Assembly (NCBI GenBank): GCA_947500295.1
Contig: CANMRM010000001.1
Span: 1 to 64,000 of the forward strand
Length of the DNA stretch: 64,000 nt
Direction: 5' to 3'
Source of the DNA: an uncultured Kordiimonas sp.
Lineage (GTDB): Bacteria; Pseudomonadota; Alphaproteobacteria; Sphingomonadales; Kordiimonadaceae
The translations under genes were made by a program, and so were the position numbers. Below the pieces are notes generated by a model. It saw nothing but the letters and a program-made list of their open reading frames with translations. It had not been told where the DNA came from and did no database searches. Shown here piece by piece: positions 42,805 through 51,450 of this stretch (position 1 is its first letter; the number at the start of each line of letters is the position of its first letter).

Positions 42805-43599
42805 CTAAAAGGTGAACCGGGCAACCAGGCGCAGCCGACCCGGGGTGCCAAATTCGTAATCCCCACCAACTTGAAAATTGTCGCTGATGTGATAGTAGGC
42901 ACCTGCACCGGCAAGGACTTTGCCGCTGAACCCTATGCGCCCATCATTCGCCGTTACCAGCTTGCCGTTGCCATTGTAGCGTACATATCCGAGAAGTTCG
43001 GTCCGGCTCAGCACAATACCACGGACACCAACCCTGCCGTCCAGGGCTGTGCGGCTGCCACTGGCTTCCGCTAAACTGGCGCTAACAGGCCCGCCCGGTG
43101 TTGCAAGCGATGCTGCACCAAAATCAATTTTGTTGTGGGTAATACCCGCTTCAGCAAACAGACTGAAATGAGGATTGGATTTGGTGTGCAACCCAAAAGC
43201 CGCCCGGAATTCCTTTTGGTCCAAGGCCGCAACGCCGGCGGCAGCCGGATTGCCGAATTCGTCGCGGATAGTTAGCCCGGCGTCATGAGACGTCTGCAGA
43301 TAATCGGCTACTGCATGGAAACCAAGCCCGTCTGACCCCCACGGCAAAGCCACCGAAAAACGCGCGCCACCACCATTGCCAGTGGCGTCCGAAAGCGTGC
43401 CGAAATTGTCGTCCGCCGTGTTGCCCACACCGTCCCGGTCGTTGATGCCAACGCCGTTGGCATTGAAGTTGTCATGGGAGAAAGCGCCTTCCACAAAGGA
43501 ATAGCTGATCTGTTTCGTTTCATCATCCGCTGCAGCGCAGGTACTAATGCCAAAACCGAAAGCCGGAACGAGCGCTGCCAGTATTATTGAACACTTCAT
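42805..43599 (-). CDS. Outer-membrane beta-barrel protein
   Basis: About 264 residues from ATG 43599, with a near-perfect AGGAGGAAA ribosome site. The signal peptide ends at STCAAADD. The mature protein is amphipathic beta-strand rich: ISYSFVEGAFSHDNF, GGGARFSVALPWG, GLGFHAVADYLQ, FRAAFGLHT, FSLFAEAGITHN, VLAGAGAYYHISDNFQVGGDYEF and a final LRLVARFTF ending in Phe, as required for Bam-mediated insertion. A Gly/Asp-rich turn (NDRDGVGNTADDNFG) resembles Ca2+-binding calcium loops. Ends 7 nt from the convergent response regulator. Small porin-like or adhesin role unknown. Confidence 0.75.
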   Translation of the reverse strand: MKCSIILAALVPAFGFGISTCAAADDETKQISYSFVEGAFSHDNFNANGVGINDRDGVGNTADDNFGTLSDATGNGGGARFSVALPWGSDGLGFHAVADYLQTSHDAGLTIRDEFGNPAAAGVAALDQKEFRAAFGLHTKSNPHFSLFAEAGITHNKIDFGAASLATPGGPVSASLAEASGSRTALDGRVGVRGIVLSRTELLGYVRYNGNGKLVTANDGRIGFSGKVLAGAGAYYHISDNFQVGGDYEFGTPGRLRLVARFTF

Positions 43600-43752
43600 G
43601 TTTTCCTCCTGAAGTCCTTGCATTGTTTTGCAGGCACAAGAGTGCGCAACCGGTCGGCCAAACTCGACGGACGACACGGCAACGGCTCAGGCTTTTCGCC
43701 AACGTCTCAATGCGTGACGGCTATTTCGGAAGAAAATTCTGGGAGCGTGTCG

Positions 43753-44346
43753 CTACTCGCCCCGAGGGTCTGTGGCCACCATATCATCCCGTTTCTGGGC
43801 AGCCTCGAACCAGGAGGCGGTTGCAGGGTATTTTGATTGCCAGTCGATTTCGGGCAAACGGAAACACAAATAGTCAAGGGCTGCTGCTGTTGCCATCGCG
43901 TCCAGGCGCCAGTGCTCAAGGGCCTGAATTGCGCCGTCTTCCAGGTGGGCAAGCCCCCGCTCAATCGCCGCCCGCCAGCGATCCAGCCAATAGTCCGAAC
44001 GCTCGGCAGCAGGCCGGCGCATCTCCATGACAATCGCAAGAGCGGCGTCGGTCATGCCATCGGCGAGCGCCTGTCGTTTGAGGATTTCGGTTTTGGCGCG
44101 ACCCGTGTCGTTCATACCGGCTCGATCGAGCAGAAACTCAACAATGACCCGACTGTCAAACAGCGCCGGTTCACCTTCCACGACAAGCGCGGGAACTTTC
44201 GATAGCGGATTGGCCTCAAGAAATCCCGCAGCCGGCTCGAGCGGATTGACCGGAACGATCTCAATGTCGTCGATTAGTCCCAAATGACGGGCCACCAGTA
44301 ACACTTTGCGGGTGTATGGTGAGGTTATTGAATAATAAAGCTGCAT
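43753..44346 (-). CDS. Glutathione S-transferase family protein
   Basis: 197 residues. N-terminal thioredoxin-like domain: LYYSITSPYTRKVLLVARHLGL (catalytic Ser/Cys region), NPLSKVPALVVEGEPALFDSRVIVEFL with the cis-Pro and Glu/Asp-Ser glutathione-binding residues. C-terminal helical domain: ALADGMTDAALAIVMEM, DRWRAAIERGLAHLED. The call is a beta/zeta-like bacterial GST; substrate unknown. It is monocistronic between the barrel and a secreted DUF protein. Confidence 0.9.
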   Translation of the reverse strand: MQLYYSITSPYTRKVLLVARHLGLIDDIEIVPVNPLEPAAGFLEANPLSKVPALVVEGEPALFDSRVIVEFLLDRAGMNDTGRAKTEILKRQALADGMTDAALAIVMEMRRPAAERSDYWLDRWRAAIERGLAHLEDGAIQALEHWRLDAMATAAALDYLCFRLPEIDWQSKYPATASWFEAAQKRDDMVATDPRGE

Positions 44347-44579
44347 GGTCGCGGTCGTTTCCCTGATGGTTTTGGTTTCCTGAGACCCATTTATCCATCA
44401 TGTGGGGCGCTCAGCGTGAAAACAAGGGCAATCCGCTGTTTTAGCGACCTTGTAGAAAGTTTAGCCGTTAAACCAAAGTCCCGATTGGGCGACCAAGACG
44501 CGCAATCTACAGTCCAGTTTGGGTGTGACGGGCTGACGCTCCTTTGGACGGACGCTCGATAAACAGGGAGGGAAATCAC

Positions 44580-45293
44580 ATGAAGAGGACAGGCTTGGCA
44601 TTAATGTGCGCTACTTTATTAAGCGCCTCGGCAACTGGCGACGAAGCAAGCTGGCGGTCGGAAATCGACATGAAACGGGCCGACATGAACCGCTTTTCGA
44701 TGCGGATGATCAATGAAGGCAAAGACGCGGGCGGCATGACATATGGCTGGCAGCGCGAAGGCAACACCTATGTGATCCGCGATCGCACGGAAATGAATCC
44801 TAATATTCTCGAGACAGCGACAGGCGTTATTGATGCTCGCACACTGCTACCGATCAGCAATGACATCGATTTTGCAATGGGTGGCTCCCGCAATGTATTT
44901 GACCTCGAATGGCAAAACGGCGCACTCATAGGTGAAGTGCGTATCAGCCCCGAAGGCGGCGACGCGCGCACCGTCGATGTCAGCAACGCCGAACACCCAG
45001 CAAGCGCTCTCAGGCTCAGCATTTTTGGCCTGATCGCAGGCCTGCCGCTTGACGCCGGGTATTCCGTTGATTTGCCCTGGTACAATACGCTCTCCAACAG
45101 CATAGAAAACATCACGCTCGCCCATGCAGGATTTGAGACGGTTGAAACTCCTGCCGGCACCTTTGAAACCCACAAAGTTCACATCCAAAAGGGCACGCCT
45201 GAAAACATGGTTTATGTCACCCGCGCAATGCCACAGCGCATAGTGCGTATCGATGTTTTGGGCCGCCCAATGCATTTTGAGAGGCTGCCCTGA
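44580..45293 (+). CDS. Exported DUF3108-like protein
   Basis: 237 residues from ATG 44580 (GGAGGG ribosome site). Signal peptide LALMCATLLSASATGDE. The sequence is beta-rich: SMRMINEGKDAGGMTYGWQREG, NVFDLEWQNGALIGEV, GYSVDLPWYNTLSNSIENITL and ETVETPAGTFETHKVHIQKG. The 'VETPAGTFETHKV' pattern is typical of DUF3108/lipocalin-like periplasmic proteins. No enzymatic motif. Followed 80 nt later by a secreted VOC protein. Confidence 0.6.
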   Translation: MKRTGLALMCATLLSASATGDEASWRSEIDMKRADMNRFSMRMINEGKDAGGMTYGWQREGNTYVIRDRTEMNPNILETATGVIDARTLLPISNDIDFAMGGSRNVFDLEWQNGALIGEVRISPEGGDARTVDVSNAEHPASALRLSIFGLIAGLPLDAGYSVDLPWYNTLSNSIENITLAHAGFETVETPAGTFETHKVHIQKGTPENMVYVTRAMPQRIVRIDVLGRPMHFERLP

Positions 45294-45337
45294 CAGTCGC
45301 TTGACGCAGCGCAATGAGTTAAACTTCCTCTGGGTCT

Positions 45338-45360
45338 ATCAAGGTTCGACAAACCTTGAT
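45338..45360 (+). promoter_or_regulatory. Hairpin abutting the ribosome site of the secreted VOC gene
   Basis: ATCAAGGTT (45338-45346) and AACCTTGAT (45352-45360) form a perfect 9-bp stem with a 5-nt loop ending directly before the GGAGGGG Shine-Dalgarno of the downstream gene. Too few Us follow for a terminator; it may set translation efficiency or mRNA stability. Confidence 0.5.
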
Positions 45361-45373
45361 GGAGGGGTAAACC

Positions 45374-45943
45374 ATGCGTGCATTAATTGTCTTACTGGGG
45401 CTACTAATCAACTCGCACGCAGGCGTACATGCCCTGCCCGTGCCGGAGCAGGACAGGGTCGGCATCGACTTTCGGCGCACAACACTGGTTGTGCGGGATA
45501 TTGATACGTCCCTGAAGCTTTACCGCGATGTCCTTGGCATGAAAGTTATCTACGATCAGATGATCCGCACGCCTGTCGGCAAACCCGATAATGAGACAGA
45601 CCGGATCAGACGTCTGGTGTTTTTGCGCGCCAACGATACCTACATCGGTGTTTTGGGCCTGCTCGAGTACCAGAAACCGCGAAAAGAACAGCCGATAAGC
45701 CGTCTGGCGTTCGAACCGGGCACCAGCGTGCAGCTTTTTGCGACGACGGATTTGCCCGCGAAATTTGAAGCTGCACAGCAGGTTCCCGGTGTTGAAGCGA
45801 TGACAGCACCGCGCATTGTGCATTATCCAAACTATGATGGAACCGGCACAATAGCCGTGCGCGTCAGTATCATCACGGACCCGGACGGCTTTGTGCTGGA
45901 AATCAATGAACCGCTGACGGACCTCAATGTCGCGCGCGACTAG
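45374..45943 (+). CDS. Exported VOC-family (glyoxalase-like) protein
   Basis: 189 residues with signal peptide ALIVLLGLLINSHAGVHA. One VOC module: DFRRTTLVVRDIDTSLKLYRDVLGMKVIYD, VFLRANDTYIGVLGLLE, and the C-terminal ITDPDGFVLEINEP. ATG is preceded by GGAGGGG. A secreted single-domain VOC protein may be a lactoylglutathione-lyase-like or resistance-type enzyme; the substrate is unknown. The last 4 bases overlap the convergent YtoQ gene. Confidence 0.85.
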   Translation: MRALIVLLGLLINSHAGVHALPVPEQDRVGIDFRRTTLVVRDIDTSLKLYRDVLGMKVIYDQMIRTPVGKPDNETDRIRRLVFLRANDTYIGVLGLLEYQKPRKEQPISRLAFEPGTSVQLFATTDLPAKFEAAQQVPGVEAMTAPRIVHYPNYDGTGTIAVRVSIITDPDGFVLEINEPLTDLNVARD

Positions 45944-46431
45944 CGATCAAGCGTACCGTCAATGACGTAGGCCAGGATTTTGGCGACTTGGGCCGGTGTT
46001 TCGCAGGTGGCAAGTGCGGCGCCGTCCACTTCCTTGAGGGCATGTGTGAACTCCGTCGGATGCTGCACGATCAGGCTTTTGCCAAGCGCTGCCGCATACC
46101 CTGCATCAAACGCCGCGTTCCACTGGCGGTATTTTTCACCGAAACGCACCACCACAATGTCGGCGTCGGCGATCAGCTTGCGCGTGCGGATGGCATTCAC
46201 TTTGGCTCCCATGTTATCACGCCAGAAATTGCTTTCAGGCTCACCGAGGATAACCGCGCCAGCATCGTCGCTGTCCGCATGCACCGTTATCGGCGCCGTA
46301 AAGGTGACCGGCAGGTTATGCGCCTTTGCCGCCGCTTCTATTTCGCTGCGCCAGTCGCTATGGATTTCACCGGATAGATATACGGTCCAGGTTGTAATGA
46401 TACATCTTCTCCTACTGTGTGGTTGTACCAA
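45940..46431 (-). CDS. YtoQ-family protein, start codon disturbed
   Basis: Small protein of the YtoQ family: WTVYLSGEIHSDWRSEIEAAA, GEPESNFWRDNMGAKVNAIRTRKLI, ADADIVVVRFGEKYRQWNAAFDAGYAAALGKSLIVQHP. Function unknown in any organism. The only in-frame conventional start is TTG 46431, which would add VQPHSRRRC and overlap the AEC gene by 20 nt. A normal ATG (about 46408) with an AGGAG site is out of frame by one base; removing one T after it restores MIITTWTVYLSG. So a frameshift at the start, or a non-standard ATC/ATT start, must be considered. Last gene of the argG-AEC-ytoQ run. Confidence 0.8.
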   Translation of the reverse strand: MVQPHSRRRCIITTWTVYLSGEIHSDWRSEIEAAAKAHNLPVTFTAPITVHADSDDAGAVILGEPESNFWRDNMGAKVNAIRTRKLIADADIVVVRFGEKYRQWNAAFDAGYAAALGKSLIVQHPTEFTHALKEVDGAALATCETPAQVAKILAYVIDGTLDR

Positions 46432-47353
46432 GCCATATGAGCAACATCGAAAGAGTTACAACCGATGTTGCCGTTGACACCACCACGGTGGTTGCCGCCC
46501 GGCGTGATCCAATGCCGTATTGTTCGCCAAATGTGTAGGCCACCATCCCTGTTGGCAGAGCGGCGGTCAGTGTCGCGACACCCACCCATAAAGGCTGGAG
46601 ATCCAGTAAGAAGTGAGTTGTCGAAAACACCAGCACAGGCAACAGCAATAACTTGAACGCAACAGCAATAATTGCCTGCTTCAGATCGCCTGCTATTTTG
46701 AACCCTGCAATTGCCACACCCGCCGCAAAAAGACCCGTGGGCGCCGCAGACTGGGCTGGCAGTGCCAGCACCCGGTCAAGCCATTCCGGGAACGGCAACT
46801 GAAGTGCCGACCAAACAAGTCCGGACACCAGGGCAATCAAAAGCGGGTTTTGCCCCAGGCTCGATAGTGTTTTGCGCAAGACACCCGGCCCTCCCGGCAA
46901 ACGGCTGGCTCGCTCTGCAATAACAGTGGTGATGGTCAGCAAAGTCAGACTATGAAAGCTCAGGATGACCAACAGCAGCCTCACGCCTTCGCTACCAAAC
47001 GCGCCCTCAAGGATCGGGATGCCGATAAACCCGCCGTTTGCAAAGCAGGATGACAGGGCAAACACGCCTTGTTCAGCCGCAGTGAGCCGAAACGCAAACT
47101 TCGAGACCAGAACGGCCAGTCCATAAAGCGCCAGAAGGGCTGAATAGTACCCCACAACAAGCAACAGCTCGTCCGCCTGCGGTAGCGTTGCGGGCGCAAT
47201 TGACCGAAACATGAGCGAGGGAATGGCAACGTACCAGACAAAGGCAATCAGGATCCCACTGGACCCTTTTGGGAACAATCGCGTCTTGCCCAGCCCAAAC
47301 CCGACCATCATGATCAGGAACACCGGGCCGATGATCAGAAAAACATCGCCCAT
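46412..47353 (-). CDS. AEC family transporter
   Basis: Inner-membrane permease of 313 residues with about ten hydrophobic helices, e.g. VFLIIGPVFLIMMVGFGLG, GILIAFVWYVAIPSLMF, FALSSCFANGGFIGIPILEG and PTGLFAAGVAIAG. The FANGGFIGIP and C-terminal TLTAALPTGMVAYTFGEQYG segments match the auxin-efflux-carrier superfamily (malonate/organic-acid transporters in bacteria). Starts 15 nt after argG, same strand; possible joint regulation. Confidence 0.9.
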   Translation of the reverse strand: MGDVFLIIGPVFLIMMVGFGLGKTRLFPKGSSGILIAFVWYVAIPSLMFRSIAPATLPQADELLLVVGYYSALLALYGLAVLVSKFAFRLTAAEQGVFALSSCFANGGFIGIPILEGAFGSEGVRLLLVILSFHSLTLLTITTVIAERASRLPGGPGVLRKTLSSLGQNPLLIALVSGLVWSALQLPFPEWLDRVLALPAQSAAPTGLFAAGVAIAGFKIAGDLKQAIIAVAFKLLLLPVLVFSTTHFLLDLQPLWVGVATLTAALPTGMVAYTFGEQYGIGSRRAATTVVVSTATSVVTLSMLLIWLGTTTQ

Positions 47354-47368
47354 GCGTTCAGCTTGCCT

Positions 47369-48604
47369 CTATTCGTAACTTGGTGGTTCTGTAATTTTTC
47401 CGCGCTGCCTTAGTAGCTGGAGCCTGAGGGCGTTCAGTTTAATAAAGCCTTCTGCATCCCGCTGATCGTAAACACTGTCTTCCTCGAAGGTGACATGTTC
47501 CATCGAGTAAAGGCTGTAGGGGCTCTTGCGGCCCACCACGTGTGCTGCGCCTTTATAGAGCATCAGCCGCACCGTGCCCGCGACAAATTCCTGGCTCTTA
47601 TCGATAAGCGCCTGCATCATATCGCGCTCGGGGCTAAACCAGAATCCGTTGTAAATGGCCTCGGCGTACTTGGGCATGATCTCGTCCTTGAGATGCATCG
47701 CACCCTTGTCGAGCGTGACCTGCTCGATACCCCGGTGGGCAGCGAGAAGGATCGTGCCGCCCGGCGTTTCGTAGATACCGCGCGACTTCATGCCCACAAA
47801 CCGGTTCTCAAGAAGGTCAAGCCGCCCAATACCATGCTTACGACCATATTCGTTCAAGGCAGTCAAAAGCGTAGCCGGGCTCATGGCGACGCCGTTGATG
47901 CCAACTGCATCGCCCTTTTCAAACTCTACTTCAATGTATTCAGGCTCGTTCGGCGCATCAGCGACCGGGTCATCCGTCCGGCTGTAGACATATTCTTCCG
48001 CGCCTTCCCACGGGTCTTCGAGTGCCTTGCCCTCGCTTGAGGTGTGCAGAAGATTGGCATCCACACTGAAGGGACTTTCCCCGCGCTTGTCCTTGGGCAC
48101 CGGAATCTGGTGTTTTTCTGCAAAATCAATCAGCGCCGTGCGCGACGACAAGTCCCATTCACGCCAGGGTGCGATAACCTTGATATTCGGGTTCAAGCCA
48201 TAGTAGCCCAGCTCAAACCGGACCTGGTCGTTGCCTTTGCCGGTGGCGCCGTGGCACACAGCATCGGCTCCGGTTTCAGCGGCAATTTCAATCTGTCGCT
48301 TGGCAATCAAGGGACGCGCTATGGCGGTACCAAGCAGATAAAGGCCTTCATAAACGGTGTTGGCCCGAAACATCGGGAACACATAGTCACGGACAAATTC
48401 TTCGCGCAGGTCCTCAATATAGATTTCCTCGATGCCAAGCATCTCGGCTTTCTTGCGCGCGGGCTCAAGCTCTTCACCCTGACCCAGGTCAGCGGTGAAA
48501 GTCACCACTTCACAGTCATAAGTGACTTGCAGCCATTTAAGGATGATCGAGGTATCAAGCCCGCCAGAATAGGCAAGCACCACTTTATTGATTTTGTCGG
48601 CCAT
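47369..48604 (-). CDS. argG: Argininosuccinate synthase
   Basis: Joins citrulline and aspartate in arginine synthesis with ATP. 411 residues. The ATP-pyrophosphatase P-loop is [17 protein letters not shown]; other marks are [56 protein letters not shown] and [16 protein letters not shown]. Type I argininosuccinate synthase. First gene of a leftward run followed by an AEC transporter and YtoQ protein. No arginine repressor site was identified. Confidence 0.98.
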   Translation of the reverse strand: MADKINKVVLAYSGGLDTSIILKWLQVTYDCEVVTFTADLGQGEELEPARKKAEMLGIEEIYIEDLREEFVRDYVFPMFRANTVYEGLYLLGTAIARPLIAKRQIEIAAETGADAVCHGATGKGNDQVRFELGYYGLNPNIKVIAPWREWDLSSRTALIDFAEKHQIPVPKDKRGESPFSVDANLLHTSSEGKALEDPWEGAEEYVYSRTDDPVADAPNEPEYIEVEFEKGDAVGINGVAMSPATLLTALNEYGRKHGIGRLDLLENRFVGMKSRGIYETPGGTILLAAHRGIEQVTLDKGAMHLKDEIMPKYAEAIYNGFWFSPERDMMQALIDKSQEFVAGTVRLMLYKGAAHVVGRKSPYSLYSMEHVTFEEDSVYDQRDAEGFIKLNALRLQLLRQRGKITEPPSYE

Positions 48605-48766
48605 GGGGAGCGCTCCGGTCTTTCATTCTGCGCCGCGAGTATAGGCCTGCCCCTGCGTCCGTCAATCTCTGACGCATGCTTAATTTTTCTGAACCCACGT
48701 CAGAAAATCTAATGCATGATCGAGGCTGGCAAAAAAGTTTCTTCGAATTAAAAATAGGCCTTGCCC

Positions 48767-48781
48767 CTGACGTAACGTCAG
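48767..48781 (+). promoter_or_regulatory. Palindrome in the MerR-type gene promoter (probable auto-operator)
   Basis: CTGACGT-A-ACGTCAG is a perfect 15-bp dyad lying 33 nt before the start of the TipA-like regulator and just after TTGCCC (48761-48766), a plausible -35 element. MerR-type operators lie in the elongated -35/-10 spacer, as here. Related CTGACG and CGTCAG half-sites occur at about 48670 and 48700. Confidence 0.6.
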
Positions 48782-48814
48782 CTCCCAAAACGGGTCTGTG
48801 GAAAGGAAAGCGGC

Positions 48815-49585
48815 ATGACTTTATTGTCTATTGGCGAGGTTGCAAAACGGTCCGGCATCACGGTCCGGGCGCTACGGCATTATGAAAACATTGGGCTCTT
48901 GAAACCCCAACGCACCGAGGCACGACAGCGCGCCTATGCTTACCGTGATATTACCCGCCTGCAGCACGTCCAGATGTTGAAGCGAACGGGCCTGACACTC
49001 AATCAGATCAAGTCACTCGTCCAACACAGCGACTGGAAGGCCGAGGATGTCCTGAAGATCCAGCGACAGATGGCAGCTGACGAGCTTGAAAAGGCCAAAA
49101 CCAGACTGGGATTGCTGGATGAAGCCCTTGCCTGTGTTGCCGCTGGCGAACCCGCTGACCTTTCCACGCTGTGTCACATCATCAAAATGGGAGAACACGC
49201 CATGAGCGAGGAAAAATGGCAAAAGGTATGGGACAAATTCTACACCGATGAAGAGCAGGAACGCTGGAAATCGGCGAAAATGAAACTGTCAGACGACGTG
49301 ATCAGGGAACATGAACGGAAATGGCCGGCGCTACTGGCTCGCACAGAGGAGCTGGTGGGTACCGACCCGGCCGCACCCGAGGCGCAAGCGATCGTGAAAG
49401 AATGGAACGCGATGACACAAGCCATTTACGACATTGACCCCGTGCTGACCGAAAGTGCCGGCAAGCTTTATGACAATATGGACGACTGGCCGGCCGACGG
49501 CCCGGAACCACCCTTTTCAAAAGAGGTATGGGCTTTCATCAAGGAGGCTGATGCAGTCCTAAAAGCGTCTGAAGTAAACACCTAG
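48815..49585 (+). CDS. MerR-family regulator with TipAS-like C-terminal domain
   Basis: 256 residues. N-terminal MerR winged helix: LLSIGEVAKRSGITVRALRHYENIGLLKPQR, YAYRDITRLQHVQMLKRTGLTLNQIKSL. A long dimerisation helix (about 75-115) follows. The C-terminal domain MSEEKWQKVWDKFYTDEEQERWKSAK, then KWPALLARTEELVGTDPAAPEAQAIVKEW, is TipAS-like, a domain that binds structurally diverse hydrophobic drugs such as thiopeptides. Likely multidrug-responsive, autoregulated via 48767-48781. No efflux gene is adjacent, so targets are elsewhere. Confidence 0.9.
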   Translation: MTLLSIGEVAKRSGITVRALRHYENIGLLKPQRTEARQRAYAYRDITRLQHVQMLKRTGLTLNQIKSLVQHSDWKAEDVLKIQRQMAADELEKAKTRLGLLDEALACVAAGEPADLSTLCHIIKMGEHAMSEEKWQKVWDKFYTDEEQERWKSAKMKLSDDVIREHERKWPALLARTEELVGTDPAAPEAQAIVKEWNAMTQAIYDIDPVLTESAGKLYDNMDDWPADGPEPPFSKEVWAFIKEADAVLKASEVNT

Positions 49586-49680
49586 GTCACAACAGCTCAC
49601 CTCAGTGTGACGCGCCTTTATTGGTGCGTCGCACTATGCCTCACTAGAGTCCCTTTGTACAAATTCAAAAGGCGTACAAA

Positions 49681-50166
49681 GTGGGTTCACGTTTTAAAAT
49701 TGTCTCAGCGTTGCTGTTGCTGCTTTCTGCATGTGGGAAAAGCATCCTCACACCGGCAACTTTGACAAATGCCTCGGCAGGGTTGGGCATCAAAGGGTTT
49801 GACCCAATTGCCTACCATTCCACCAGCAAAGCAACTGAGGGCAAAGCAAAGCACCAGTCCCTTTTTCAAGGGGTGGTATATCAGTTTGCAACCGCGGAAA
49901 ACCGGTCGGCTTTTGAGGCAAATCCGGAAAGGTATTTACCAGCTTACGGCGGATACTGCGCCTACGCGATGTCAAACGGAAACATCGTCGACATCAACCC
50001 CCGGAACTGGGCCGTGATCGACGGTCAACTCTATTTGAACGCCAACATAGTGGCTCAGGGTTTGTGGTCCATCAACCGGCCGGAAAAAATATCCAAAGCC
50101 GACAGGCACTGGCAGGACCTGAAGGCGGCGGCAGTGCCACGACCAAACCTTCACGACAGAAGGTGA
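49681..50166 (+). CDS. YHS-domain lipoprotein
   Basis: 161 residues, GTG start with an AAGGCG site. A lipobox LLSAC at the end of the signal sequence (Cys at about residue 18) indicates a lipoprotein. The YHS domain reads IKGFDPIAYHSTSKATEGKAKHQ, YQFATAENRSAFEANPERYLPAYGGYCAYAMSNG. YHS domains occur in metal-handling and oxidoreductase-linked proteins; the Cys and His may bind metal. It lies after the MerR-type gene but with its own 95-nt leader. Confidence 0.88.
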   Translation: MGSRFKIVSALLLLLSACGKSILTPATLTNASAGLGIKGFDPIAYHSTSKATEGKAKHQSLFQGVVYQFATAENRSAFEANPERYLPAYGGYCAYAMSNGNIVDINPRNWAVIDGQLYLNANIVAQGLWSINRPEKISKADRHWQDLKAAAVPRPNLHDRR

Positions 50167-50222
50167 GGTGCGACGGGGACCATCGCACCTCGCTTGCCGC
50201 ACCTGATGGGGAGCAGGGGGAT

Positions 50223-50891
50223 TTAAGCCGCGTCCCGCCAGTGAGGCGGGTAAGCAGCATCGAAACCGGGCAGGGCCTCAACCCGTTTCATCCAAGCGGC
50301 AAGCTCAGGGAAGTCTTCGGCATAGTCCGGTATGTTGGGTGTTATGCCCGGCACCTGAATTGTCGGGCCAATCCGGGCGATCATCGCCAGGTGCGGATAC
50401 AGCATGACGTCCACAGCGGACGGTGCATCACCCGCCATAAAGTCATTGCCATCAAGCCAACTGCTCACGGTTCTGATCTCATCACCAACTAGGGCAAAGC
50501 TTTCGTTGATCTCGTCTTCCTTGCCGGCGAAGCTCTGCGCCAAAATCGGACGCGCTGCTGTAGCCAGAGCTGTGCCGAGATAAGCATCCATTTCCATCAC
50601 ACGCCGCCAGATCAAAGCCGCCTCTTTGGGCGTATGGCCAAACAGGGGCGTCTCAGAGTACGCGCGGTCCAGGTATGCGAGCACAGCGATCGACTCGTAG
50701 ACGGTGACATCGCCGTCCACCAGCACCGGCACTTTGCCGCGCGGATTGAGCGCCAGAAACTCAGGTTTCCGGGTGTCGCCTTCACTGGAAGACAGTAGTT
50801 TTGCATCATACGCCAGCCCCTTCAGGCCGAGGGCAAGCATGGCGCGCCAGGCGAATGGGCTACCGGAGACAAAATAGATGGTGCGTGACAT
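50223..50891 (-). CDS. Glutathione S-transferase family protein
   Basis: 222 residues from ATG 50891, with GGAAGGATCC upstream. TIYFVSGSPFAWRAMLALGLKGLAYD (N-terminal, catalytic-Ser region), NPRGKVPVLVDGDVTVYESIAVLAYLD with the expected cis-Pro and Glu-Ser. The C-terminal helical domain includes WLDGNDFMAGDAPSAVDVMLYPHLAM. Stand-alone detoxification-type GST; substrate unknown and not obviously related to the GST at 43753-44346. Confidence 0.92.
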   Translation of the reverse strand: MSRTIYFVSGSPFAWRAMLALGLKGLAYDAKLLSSSEGDTRKPEFLALNPRGKVPVLVDGDVTVYESIAVLAYLDRAYSETPLFGHTPKEAALIWRRVMEMDAYLGTALATAARPILAQSFAGKEDEINESFALVGDEIRTVSSWLDGNDFMAGDAPSAVDVMLYPHLAMIARIGPTIQVPGITPNIPDYAEDFPELAAWMKRVEALPGFDAAYPPHWRDAA

Positions 50892-51003
50892 AGGATCCTT
50901 CCTCCACTGAATGACATCACTGTGGATAGAGATTGGAAGGCGGCGGGAATTTACCACCGCCCATATTTGCATGGCGGCTTATGCAGATTTGGACCAGGCA
51001 GGA

Positions 51004-51450
51004 TCAATTGAAGGTCAATTGAAAATCGTCTGTCGTTACGGTGATTTTTTCGAGCTTGAAAGGCTCAACCTTCAAGAGGCGTTCACCAGCGACAAAATTG
51101 CCTACGAGCAGATAGATTTCATCGCCATCGTCAAAACGCGCCCATTCAAGCGGCTGGCCAGTGATGAAGCCCGGCGGTACTTGATAGTGATTAACGAGCA
51201 GGTCGTCCCGGTATTTGGTCATGAACATCATGCGATTGTTGAACCAGGCGCCCGAACCACCGTTCAGGATGGCGTTCGCGAGTTCCGGCGTATGTATCGT
51301 CAGCAGATCAACCGCCAGCGCCGTATCATTGTTTGCCCCCGCCTCCACCTCAAGCGGCACAATAGGCGGTTGGCGAACGCAGCCGGTAACCAGCAGGAAA
51401 CAGGCGAGCAAACCGCCTGCAACCCCAAGTTTTCCCTTAATCATGCCCAT
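51004..51450 (-). CDS. Hypothetical lipoprotein, co-transcribed with the ureohydrolase gene
   Basis: About 148 residues. Signal with lipobox LLVTGC. The mature part, VPLEVEAGANNDTALAVDLLTIHTPEL, WFNNRMMFMTKYRDDLLV, YQVPPGFITGQPLEWARFDDGDEIYLLVGNFV, is beta-rich and resembles a recurring class of small proteobacterial lipoproteins of the 'NNxxAVDLv.v...L' type, some loosely linked to secretion systems. I do not assign a function. It overlaps the last 14 bp of the upstream ureohydrolase gene (ATG 51450 or 51444), showing translational coupling. Confidence 0.65.
   Translation of the reverse strand: MGMIKGKLGVAGGLLACFLLVTGCVRQPPIVPLEVEAGANNDTALAVDLLTIHTPELANAILNGGSGAWFNNRMMFMTKYRDDLLVNHYQVPPGFITGQPLEWARFDDGDEIYLLVGNFVAGERLLKVEPFKLEKITVTTDDFQLTFN

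Noticed and set aside
50162-50195. GAGGTGCGA...TCGCACCTC hairpin after the YHS gene
   Set aside because: Stable stem but no T-run; could be chance or a weak 3' end, so not called a terminator.
51004-51450. Lipoprotein as type VI secretion TssJ
   Set aside because: Only loose resemblance and no other T6SS genes in the window.
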